Origin: Choristoneura fumiferana
Lineage: Eukaryota; Arthropoda; Insecta; Lepidoptera; Tortricidae
Assembly: GCF_025370935.1 (NCBI RefSeq)
Contig: NC_133472.1
Coordinates: 10,115,479 to 10,179,478, forward strand
Length of the DNA: 64,000 nucleotides
Direction: 5' to 3'
Shown piece by piece: positions 35,124-47,100 of this stretch. A model generated the notes under the pieces. The model was not told the DNA's origin. It made no database searches and saw only the letters and a list, made by a program, of their open reading frames with translations. The first letter of the stretch is position 1. Each line of letters begins with the position of its first letter. The position numbers and the translations under genes are program-made.

Positions 35124-38100
35124 ATGGAAGATACGCTTTCGAGCATTTCACGTAAGAGTATAAGTAACGTAGAAAGTGGCGCCCTCAATAGGTACTACCT
35201 ACTGCTTCGTCTCACTATTATGGTAATGTTTGTTTGGATTCCGTAGTCCTACAAGGACCCTTTTATAGTCTAAGTATGTCCGTCCGTCCGCATAGATACT
35301 TACTGTTATTGCTACACGGCTGTGATTTTGCATGGTCATGTATAACCACGTCAACAAAGCAGCAAAATATTTTTTTAAGAAAAGATTGTTAAAGGTACCT
35401 CGCCAACACGTAAAGTGGGGGTGAAGTTTTTGCCCGTCTTGTCATCTGTCAAATCTGATATGTATCGTTGGATAATTCTTTCAAAAATATTAAAAATTTG
35501 CAAATACCCTTTTTCCATTTAGGCATCCGTTAGCAAACTATAAGACTTATTTTTTGTTATAGGCAAATGTAGGCCCCCTCCACAAACTAAATCATGATGG
35601 TAGTAGGTAAATTATGAATTTATGAGGAAAACTATCACAGCCTGGTAAGTTTTCAAGGTAACGAGTAATAATCCACACCAACAACAATAATAATGATATT
35701 CTTTATTTATTTAGGCATAAAATTTATCCATTAAATCAAAATACAATTTTCAAATTAAATTAAATTTTAATTCAAAGTTAAAATCAATAAAATAAAAAAA
35801 TCATCATCATCCCAGCCTATACGTCCCACTGCTGGGCACAGGCCTCCACTCAGAATGAAAGGCCTTGGGCCGTAGTTCCCAAGCATGTATATTAAAATTT
35901 GATATATCTACATAATGAGTCAATTGACATGATACCAAAATTGAACTAGTCCCAATATAAGCAAAGCTTTTATTATGGGCCCTAGGCAAGGGATAAACAT
36001 ATTTAAATAGATAAGATACGAGTACATGCTTAAATACATAAACATCCAAGACCTGAGAACAAACATTCGTATTATTCATACAAATCACTGCCCCGACCAG
36101 GGATCAAGCCCGGGACCTCAACCTTCATAGGCAGGTTCTCTAACCACTTGGCTATCTGGTCGTCGAATAATATTATGTTTGTATAATGTAATAATAACTC
36201 ATACCTACACCGTCGGGTGACAGCCAAAACTAAGTACCAAATTGACACCACGAAGATAAACGTGATTATATATTTTTTGATTTTATAAATCTGTGTAATC
36301 TAATACCTTTAAAGGAACAATTCTTGTATATATACAATCAGAATCTCGGAAACGGCTACAACGATTTCGATGAAATTTGGTACCCCCTACGTACGTACGT
36401 GTTCGGGGATGACAAATCGATCTAGCTAAGAAAAAGAAGAAGATCTAGGGAAAACACTTATTATCGAGTTTTAGCTACTTAAAATTATATAGATAGTTTA
36501 ATAGTAATCACGATAGTGAATAATTACTTAAATTATTATTACAGCGAAAAATTAAAAAGTTAAAAAGATTGTAGGCGCGGTAGCTCGACAATAATGAATT
36601 AGCGCGCCTGCAATCAGTCACATTTTTTTTTAATTATTATTATTTATTATTATTATTATAATGGCCGGTATCAGATATTTTGTTGGAGCTCCGGACTTTT
36701 TCCGGATTTTTAACTATTCTATTTGTATGACCTCAAAGTTGAAAATTGACAGAAGGCACGCCCATCTGTCAAGTGTTAACTCCAAGTAACCGTACTGTAC
36801 TTAGTTTGTGTTTCTGCTTGTAAATGTTACTTCTTTATAAGAAGTAAAATTTACGCATGGCCAGGAATGACCCTTGTCAAAAAGTCTGAGTGATTTGCTA
36901 AATAAAATCGATAATAGGCTAATAATAGGCAACAGCCGTTGCCTTAAAATAGTTCCATTGCGTATATCTTTTTTTTAAGTTTCACTGCCAAGCCATAAAC
37001 TAAAAGAAAAAACATTTTTGAAGTTTAAGAAAATGCAAACTTCTTTCAGCCGGATCATTTTGAAATGATGTTAGAGTTATCACAACAAACATTTTTCTGT
37101 AATAAATTTCATTTTAAATAAAATTAAGGATTTTAAACAAATTTTATCAACCTGCGATGGAGGGGCAACTCAGGTAAAATAGGAGTTTCCTATGAGGTAA
37201 CACTCTCATAATCGTATTTTGATCGTATTGCTCCCAGACGAAGGAATGGGCCTTGTTTGGGCGAGGCGCTGAACAGAGTTGTAGGTACACTGGTACAGGC
37301 TTTACCTAGATACCAGTACTCAAAATATACCGAGCGGCAAAAAATTTGGCCCTCAAATGTATGCAGAATCGGTAATTTTGTATGAAGGGTGGGCCAAATT
37401 TTGTGCCGCTGAGTATATTTAAAGCATTAACTAACTAAGACATGTTCAGCAAGTCTTAGGTTTATTAATTGTCATTGAAGTAAATTGGTCTATAGAATTG
37501 AATTTCAATCCAATTTATAAAAAGTGATTTAAACTAAGACGCCATTAACCCGGCCAAAGATATTTAGTGATGTGAAAACCTAGAAACCTATTGCAAAATA
37601 ATTCATCTGTTCACTAAAACTAAATCGATTAGATTAATTCGATTATTAATTTAATAGATCAAAGGTTTTTTGTCTATTTTATTATTTGTAATAATTGATT
37701 TAATTCCAAAGACTGTATTCAATTTTAAAAGCAGTAACTTTTTTTTTTATTTTAAGGTAAGTAAGTGGTAAGTAAGTAAATAAAAGCCGATTGAAGCCGT
37801 GGTGGCCTAGTGGTTTGACCTATCGCCTCTCAAGCAGAGGGTCGTGGGTTCAAACCCCGACTCGGACCTCTGAGTTTTTCGAAATTCGTGTGCGGAATTA
37901 CATTTGAAATTTACCACGATCTTTGCGGTGAAGGAAAAAATCGTGAGGAAACCTGCACAATCCTGCGAAGCAATTCAATGGTGCGTGTGTAGTTCCCAAT
38001 CCGCACTGGGCCCGCGTGGGAACTATGGCCCAAGCCCTCTTGTTCTGAGAGGAGGCCTGTGCCCAGCAGTGGGACGTATATAGGATGGGATGATGATGAT

Positions 38101-41100
38101 GATGAAGTAAATAAAAACGCTTATGCAATCGAGCATTAACCGGTTTTTAAAATGTCAAATTTTTCACCATCTCTACGCTAGTCTATGCTCCTACATATTA
38201 TACACGTGTTTCAGTCAAGAAATATCGTCAGATTGGAAATATTTGTATTGACGAAAATTTTTCTAATGAAAATTAAATATTGGAATCGAGTGAATTTTGG
38301 TGACAAAAGTGATTAGACGTCTACCTAGTTAAAAAACACGAATTATAGATAAATGTGTTATTGAATCGATCCAGTGGGTGTTTAGGTATTGCAAGAATAT
38401 TGATGAAATCGGCATTTTATAAATTGGGTTGATTCATCTATCTATACATATACACCGTGCTATATTTGATATCCGTTAACTTTAAGGGGACAATCTACAA
38501 GTAAAATGAAGTTAATTTCTCTAAGATGTAGGTACATGGGTCTAACTCTTACTGTTTAAAAAATTATTAGCAGTAAGACAGCGTTAAGGTTCTTAATTTG
38601 TGATTTTTTAAGTCCATAACTAATCAGTGTTTAATTCACACATATTTAGCAAAAAAAGGTTAAATATGTGGATTTTTTTGATGCCTCTCTTATGTGTCAC
38701 GTCAATGTCACTTGTCAAGTTTATTTATTTCACAATTGGGTCTTATTTCGCCCAGAGGCTGAGCTTAGCCGTGCAGCGAGGGAATGCCGCAAGCATGCTA
38801 GGCACATGCCCCGCGTAGGAGAGATACAGGGTTTAGATATTTTTTAATCTACATATATAATTGTTATCGTTTCTTTTTATACTATATTATGTTTGTTGAA
38901 ATAAAGTCCCTTCGACATAAGAAGCACTTAGGTAACTTCGCAATTTTTATATATTGAATTGATTTCATTAACAATGAAACCGATAGTGTCTTTTCAAACC
39001 TCGTCATTGGCGGAATCATCGTTAGTTTCGATGGAGCTATATTTCTCCTAAAAATTGAATTGAATTGAATTAACAATGAATGTGAAGCTATTATATGCAA
39101 GAAAAAAGATTTAAATTTTCGAAAAAAAAAATTCGCGATAAAGTTAATTATCGGGTAGTTCATATTAATGAAATGAGTCGTCTGCCGAAGTTAACGGATA
39201 TCAAAAATAACACGGTGTATAATAAAGGTGAAGAGGGTTGAAAGTCTGTATACATTTTGCAGGTGGTAGGACCTTGTGCAAGGTCCGCCCGGATTGCTAC
39301 CACCATCTTGCTCGCTAATCCTGTCGTGAAATATGTCCGAAATAAAGTTGGCTGGGGATACTAAGAATCGATTACAGAACACGTTCCAACTGTTTTTAAT
39401 ATTTTTGTATTTTTATCGTTTATTTATACGCGCATCACGTGAGAACGGCCGAACGGATTTTGATGCAAGCTTTACTAATCTGTCGAGATAATTCCCGGCC
39501 AGGTAACAGCAGGGCTACTACGAAACTCGAAACACGAAGTTCGTGTCGTGCGGTCCCTCTGACACTTATACTATTTAATACGAGAGCGAGAGGGATGGTA
39601 CGATACGAACTGCGAGTTTCGTCGAGTTTCGTAGTAGCCCTGCACTGGCTATAAAAATTCAACCTCTAAAGGGGGGGGGCGGGGGTAGCCACTACACTCG
39701 ATTGAGTTTAGTTTGCACTTGAATCTTATGAAATTACTAAGGAAGGAGGTGCAAACTTTTTTTCAACGACTTCGAGTGCCCTGCTAACCTAACAGATGGC
39801 GCTGAAATTAAAACATTGCTAGACATAGATACGTTGGTTTGTGACATCAATACGTCACTGAAGAAGGATTTTTCCAAATTAACTAAATTTTGAAGAAGGG
39901 TACGGATATCAACAAACTTAATTGAATAATTGATTGAATAATACCTATGGTCTATTTCCGCAATGTAGATACTAAAATGACAGTCTGAAATGTCAAACGT
40001 AAAAATAATGTGGCCAGCATAAAAGGAACAGTGCTGCTCCATGATTTCGGTTTCGTAAATAATCGATAAAATGTATATTTTACGATAGCAAAAATAACAT
40101 TAAAGCATTCAATATTCTACTTTCCATTTTGAAAATATAAATACACTTTTACGATAAAGTGATAAAATCTAAGCACAGGTAAAAATACAGTGTTCATCAA
40201 TTAGTGCCAACGTAAAAAAATATAATACTTACAGAGGGGCTACTACAAAACTAGAAAAACGAAGTTCGTATGGTATCGTCCCTTTCACTAGCGTATGAGA
40301 TAAGCGTCAGCGGGATGGCAACATACGAAGTTCGAGTTTTGCATTTCGTAGTTAGAGCCAGCAGGGCTACTACGAAATTCGAAAATCGAAGTTCGTGTCT
40401 TTCCATCCTTCTGAAACTACTATGACACTACTACGAGAGTGAGAGAGACGTTACGGTACGAACTTTGGTTTTCGAATTCTGGAGTAAGCTATCACACAAC
40501 GTCATTGTTCATGTTTTTCGTATTGAAGTGGTATTCAACCGACATTCGTTACTTTACTCGTATTGTCATCGGATGTGATCAGTGCACTTTCTCGTGTTAT
40601 TGTTGCTGTTATTTGTTAAATTTGTTGAGTTAGACTTTTTATTTGTTAATTTTGTTTTGTTTCGTCGTGTTTTTGTTGAGTTTTGTTTGATTAAACATGG
40701 ACTCTGAGCAGCCAAGTACTTCGTCGCATAGACGACGCAGCGAAGAAATACTTTCGCCTCGGAAAAAACGGAAAACTACTTTACAAAACATTTATTTAGT
40801 AATAATAAAGCTCATTTCAGTTTTCTAAAATTATTACAAATGCGTCTATAATTACAAAAAAAATACAGAACAAACAAGAAGAAAATAGGATATCAAATGA
40901 TGAAAAGAGATTCGGAAACACACCCGAGAAAAAAAAGCACAATGACACGTTCTGAAACGTGGTTTGTCATTATTTCATTAATATAAATGCGTTAGTGTTT
41001 TCATTCTTGTTATTAGATAAGTAGGTATTGTTGTTATTTATTAATACCAAAAAAAAAATAGATAACATTTATTTACATTTTGTTCTATTACATAAGTTTT

Positions 41101-44100
41101 TTCGTCTTTATTCAAAAAAAATAACGACATATAGGTAGATAGATATGTGGTCAAATTCAGAACGCACGGAATTAATGTAAAAATTACTGGGTAACTCACT
41201 TATCAACGTCCAACCCAAACCCTGGATCTAGAAAGCTGAACTTATACTTGGACTTCTAAATTCCCTCTTTTTATGGAGACAAGAACGTGGATGTATTTTA
41301 TATTTCCATGGGATGAGAATTCTGCGATTTAGAAGAAGCCATTGGCATAAGCTAGCTAGCATAACCTGGAACTGATTTATAAGAGTGTTCAATTTATTTT
41401 CTTCCATCTACATTTTTCTCGCTGTCGTGAGGTGAAAAATTGTGTGTTTCGCTCGGCTGTAAAGTTGTTTAGCATCTCGTGCCTTTGAAACCCTCGACTT
41501 CGCTCAGGATTCTTCATTTGAACCTCTTGCTTTGCTCGTAGTTCAATCCTAGAATCCTTCGCTTGCTCGGCTTTCAATATAAGCACTCGTGCCAAACAGT
41601 TACTTTCCAGCCTTGCATAACAAATAACTAATAGGTATGTATGCGTTCCCCCCTTCTAACTTCTGACGGTTGAGCAACTACGTAACCGTACACTGAGCAT
41701 GGCTCGACATGCGGTTGCCTGGTTTTATTAAATTTAGACATTTATTAATAGTAAAGAATATTTATAATTTGAGAAAGTCCACCTCACAAAATATTATATC
41801 ATCTGAGAATGTGCTCTATCTGAGAAAATGCACTTTTTGAGGAAGTGTAGCTATTGGGAAGTGCAATTTTAGAGACAGTGTACGTTTCGAGAAAGTGAGC
41901 TTTTCAAGCCTGACCCGAGAAAATCTCATTATAGGTACTATGGAGTATGTGTAAATATCGAAATCTACGCAGACGAAGTCGCAGGCAAAAGCCATCGCCC
42001 TCTGCCTTTGGACTCCCCCCGCCTAGCCAACACCCCCCCAGTTGGATATTGGCCGCCGTCTAGCTAATCCACCTATTAAATTTACTTGCCGTCGTTGCCC
42101 AGAATGCACCAGGCCCAGACGCTACACTTCTCCATCCCATGAGGCCAATGGATAGTGGGAAGTTGTAGCGTCCGAGCACGCGAGGATGAATCCGACATTG
42201 CACCCCCCCCCCTACGTTAAGTTTAAGATAAAAACTGTTGACACTAGTACAAAAAAGTTTCTCCTTTCCTTTTTCTAAATTCACCCCTGTTTTTAATTTC
42301 AGTGATGAGCCTCCTACCATTTATGAAAAAGTAGCCATTGCGTTGAATATAATGGGATGCATCGGATGCTTATGTTTTACCATATTTTTAATTTTGTGGG
42401 CAATAGGTAAGTTATTTAAATGTAGTGCTAAAACCTACACTAAACGACTTGGGATCTACATATCGTTAAGTTAAGAGTGGTAGGTATATAATAAACAGAG
42501 TGATCTTTAATCAGTAAGTATGTTCTCGTTCATATTACCCGTCCATCATAATTCAGTTAGCATATCTGCTTCATTGGTATTTTGTTAGACACTAACTGAA
42601 ATCTTGTGCTATTTAGATCATAAACTTCATATTACTAGCGAAAATAGACTTACAGAGGTGCGAGTGAAGAAACCGATCTTTACGGCATAAGCTATATGTG
42701 GGAAAGAGATAAAATCAAAATGACAGCGTGACCCGTTTTGAATCAGTGAGCCTCCTTTCGCCTCCTGTCAAAATTTTCTTCGTATTTGTTTTGTGTTTTT
42801 TTCTGCAATCCTTTCGATTTTTTGCATAAATCGGTAGGATTCCAAAATGGTGTCGTGTTCTGTGTTGAGCTGTGATGCAACCTACTGCAATAACCCAAAT
42901 AAACGTACATTTCACAGGTAAATATGATTGTACAAGTACCATTTTCACAGCTCTTATTTTCATTGAATGTATTCTCAAATTTACTTATTAGTATGCTAAT
43001 ATGAAGCGGTAAACAGTCTATTTCATAAATATGGCTTGATTTCTAATAATTATGTGTTAAATAAAAATATATTGTATCCGTGAATTGAGCACTTACGGCG
43101 TAGTTTGAATATTTTTTATCGATATGGCGCCATTTCATGATATACCTAAAAGTTGATCAGGCATATCACGATGTGCCTGAGAAATAATACGGCAGATCGA
43201 TTAGAGCAACGCATTCGTCGATGTATATTCCTAGGTCTATACCGGGCACATCGCGATATGTCGAAAAAGAGAAAAATTTAGGTACTACGAGCGAAGCGAG
43301 GAGTGTTAGTATGAATTGTGACAACAATGCACCAGCCGAGCGAGCGAAGCGAGCGTGCTGCGGTAGCGGTCGGCGAAGTGCCAGAACCGATATGGCGGCG
43401 TTTTATGATAGGTATGCCTAGATATTTCATGATCTGCCTAATCTTCACTAGGCAAATCGTTAAGCGGTCAGTTTTGAACGATATGGCGGATGTCCCTTAG
43501 CCAATCCATGAAATGGCGCCATTTCATGATATGCCTAAAAGTTGGCCAGGCATATCACGATGTGCCTGAGAAACTAAACGGCAGATCGATTAGAGCAACG
43601 CATTCGTCGATATTCCTAGCTTTATACCGGGCACATCGTATATGCTGAAAATAAGAAAAATTTAGGTACGACGAGCTAAGCGAGGAGTGGTTAGTATGAA
43701 TTATGACCACTACATAAACCACCTTAATTCTGTATAGCGAGAGCGAGCGTATCGAGCGCCACATTGTCATTATCGACAAGCACGTTAGCAAGAGGCGTCT
43801 ACTCAAGTAGGTATATGATGACTAACTAACCAGCCTTTGACTTGCAAATGTGCAAATAACTTGCAGGCGTCACTTGTTTTTAATCTTATCCCATATTACG
43901 CCCTTCACAAAATGTGCTGACATTTACGTGAGCCGCTTATCACGAACATAATTACAAAAGCGAGGCACTCTGTCACACCTAACTGAACAACTGAGAAGAC
44001 TTCAGTTTAATTAATAAAAGCTCGCCGAGTACTTATGACACCCTGGTATAATTAAATTACTATACGTCAAAATTTGAAGCTTTTTGCCACCATGTTTTGT

Positions 44101-47100
44101 CAAGTGTCTAGGATTCAATCACGTTACGTACATGAAGTCTCAAACACGTTTATATGTTTGTCTACTGTTACACACGTTTCACTCTAACAACATAATTATC
44201 GACGTGTTTGTTGTTTTACAAGCTTTTATGTAATTTATATAATGGTCGTATCACTTATTTATTTTCAATCTTGCAAGTCGAATTTCACCAAAGTACTTCT
44301 AATGATCAGATTGACTTAGATGAGTGCTTAGATAGTATGACAATGCAAGTACACTCAACGAACAGTGCCGTCAGAAAGAAAGGTTGTATTTGTGGGGAAT
44401 TCCAAATTTATCTTAGAGGGGTGAATGCACGGTAACCATCTCTGGATGTAGGTGCTTCGTAGAACTGCCGCTGTATTTCAACGATATCTTGGAAGTAGGA
44501 CTATTGTAACCCTCTTTGATGAGTTCAAGTACATATCAGGCTCTGGGTACACTATTTTATTATCTTCACATCTAAAAGGTCCAACTAGAAGAGTAAATAT
44601 TAAATAGTTGTTACCTATTTAATACATTTATGTAACACCTTGGTCCCAAAAGGTAAAATCGGATATGACAAAACGGATAACGTGCTATTTCTAACTCATC
44701 AGGGAAAACGCACAATCCACTTACGACGAGAGTTAGCTCAGCTTTGCTCTATATTTTCGCTGCTAGTTTTCATCGGTGGCTAGCTATCGTAACAAAAAGA
44801 GAAAACAAAGATTGTAGTTTAATGAAAAATAATAATAATGAGAAACTTAACTGCTTACAAAAACAAATTGATTCCCAATATTTGCATCTCACAGCCGCCA
44901 TGTTTTTTTTTAACGTCACCTATCTCAAGACAGGGTTGTCGGGACAATACCTTAATTGTCTTAATCCGTTCAGCCGTTTCAGATATTGTATGCGGTAATA
45001 AAGAATATTATAAGTACACTTAGGTACATACAAAATACGCGCGAAAGAAACAACTCTTTATCTCTCTCCTTGCAGTCGGGTATAAAAGCGATGTTCCACA
45101 TGTAACAGTTGCCACCTTATTGTCCCATAATATTACTGCCATCTCCTGTTGCAGTAGGTACCTAGGTACTTTGAGAAATTGCACGATGTATAAATATTTT
45201 CGTGCTGCTGTCGGAGACAATACAAGAGTGATTGACGTGGGTTGAACGGTAGAATCATCCTATTTGGATTTATGAAGTGCAAAAGTGGACACGGGACCGG
45301 CAAATTTTCCATACATTCGTATAGCAATATGTGGATATGTTTCAAGTGAATCAGTGTACTGCTTGCTAAGCTACAGTTTTGTGACAAAATCCACATAACT
45401 TTATCAAATATCTGAAAAAAATTACGTCTGGAGAATCGCTCAGTTCAAAAAAACAACATCCTGTTTAGTCAATAACAAACATGCCAAGCTGAACTCAATT
45501 TAAGTCACGAGTTATCAGGATTTATTTCACTACCTGTTCATTCACAGAAAATTCAGAGTAGGTACCTAGGAACTTTAAAAGAAACAAAACCGATTGTAAG
45601 AAAAAATACATAATAACAAAAAAAGTAAAACCGACTCCAAAAAAATAACAAAAAAGGGAACCGACTACAAAACCCTTGAAAATATTTTTCTAGGTACGTA
45701 CTAGCTCGAAGTCGGTGCCTCAGCACGAGCCAGCAGGAGTGGGACAATAGTCGTCTACCTCTTTTACATAGGTACTATGGGTTTCAATCCCTCCTGCTGG
45801 GTCATGCATGCTGAGTCACCGACTTCGAGCTAGTAGGTACTGTACTAACTTGTGTAGTTCTAATTTTAATAATAATAGGAAACGGACGCAAGGGTGTTAA
45901 ACAGAAGAGTATCTAGCTGCCAACGTAGGAACGTGATCTTAAAATATACAAAATAATAACGAGTGTTTTTCTTAATAAATAGGGAAATATTAAGCTTGGA
46001 CCGTTGCAGTCTGCATTTGCGCCAGCCAAGCTCTTCAACTCACGATGTCACGCCACATCATGTTGTCATCAGTATCTAGTCAGAAAATATTTTTAAATAC
46101 AACATGCAACTATAAATTCATTAAAAATTATACATTCATCATTAATTACTTTTCCATTAAACATTCTCATAACATAAATATATCATCTCTTAACCAACGG
46201 CGAAAGTGCTTCTAACCTCTTGTGTCGTTGATTCGATGCTGGCAGCATAGTTCTAATTTTAAATAATAATAGGAAACGGACGCAAGGGTGTTAAACAGAA
46301 GACGGGTATGCTAGCTGCCAACGTAGGAACGTGATCTTAAAATATACAAAAAATAATAACGAAGTGATAGGGAAAATTAAGCTAGTGGACCGTCCGTCCA
46401 CTACAGTACCTACGTAGAAAAATATTTTCAAGAGTTTTGAAGACGGTTCCATTTTTTATTATTTTATTATTTTTTTGGAGTCGGTTTTACTTTTATGTTA
46501 TTTGGCTGATGGAAAGGAACCTACCAGTAGATCTGCAAGTGTGCGCGGATACGATAGGTGTGGGATGGAAAACAATGACATATAATTGACTGTTTAGGTT
46601 ATTAATCTGTGGTGCTCACCTAATCTGATTTGAAGACCGATCACCTTTTATAATTAACTAATACTTAACATTTTTTTTTTGTTTTCCAGGGGTTATATTA
46701 CCAGAACCTGAAATTGCCCCTGCCCTAGCTGAACTTATAAAGGCAGGTAAAAACAAAACGACTGTGAGGTTCGGAATGCAAGAATATTTCTCAATCTACG
46801 ATTTGTTCTAGGCTACAACTCTAAGATATTAGGTTAGGTAGACACCTTCATTTTGTTTTAAGTTCTAGTACTTATAGTATCTTGAGCACAAACATGCAAT
46901 AAGTGTACCTAAGTATGCATTATTTTTTAATTTTAAAATAAATTTGTTTTTAAATAACACGTTTTTAATTTACATTAAGTATGCTGGGCTAGATTTGGTA
47001 GGCGAGAAGAGACGGTTGTTGAGCTGAGAACGATTGAGAATAGAAGAGGGATTATGCTGGGGCACCTGGAGAGACATGATAAGTAATTACATAAAATCGA

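Noticed and set aside
37803..37870. Possible tRNA gene (A and B boxes at proper spacing)
   Set aside because: It is the head of SINE A: no cloverleaf acceptor stem closes it and the SINE body follows directly.
43122..43707. CRISPR-like array
   Set aside because: Only two long diverged units in a eukaryotic context; not an array of short repeats and spacers.
44208..44435. Second exon for the THAP gene (frame with SNDQIDLDECLDSMTM)
   Set aside because: A putative acceptor at 44270 gives the wrong phase to join 42917 and hits a stop; no THAP continuation motif.
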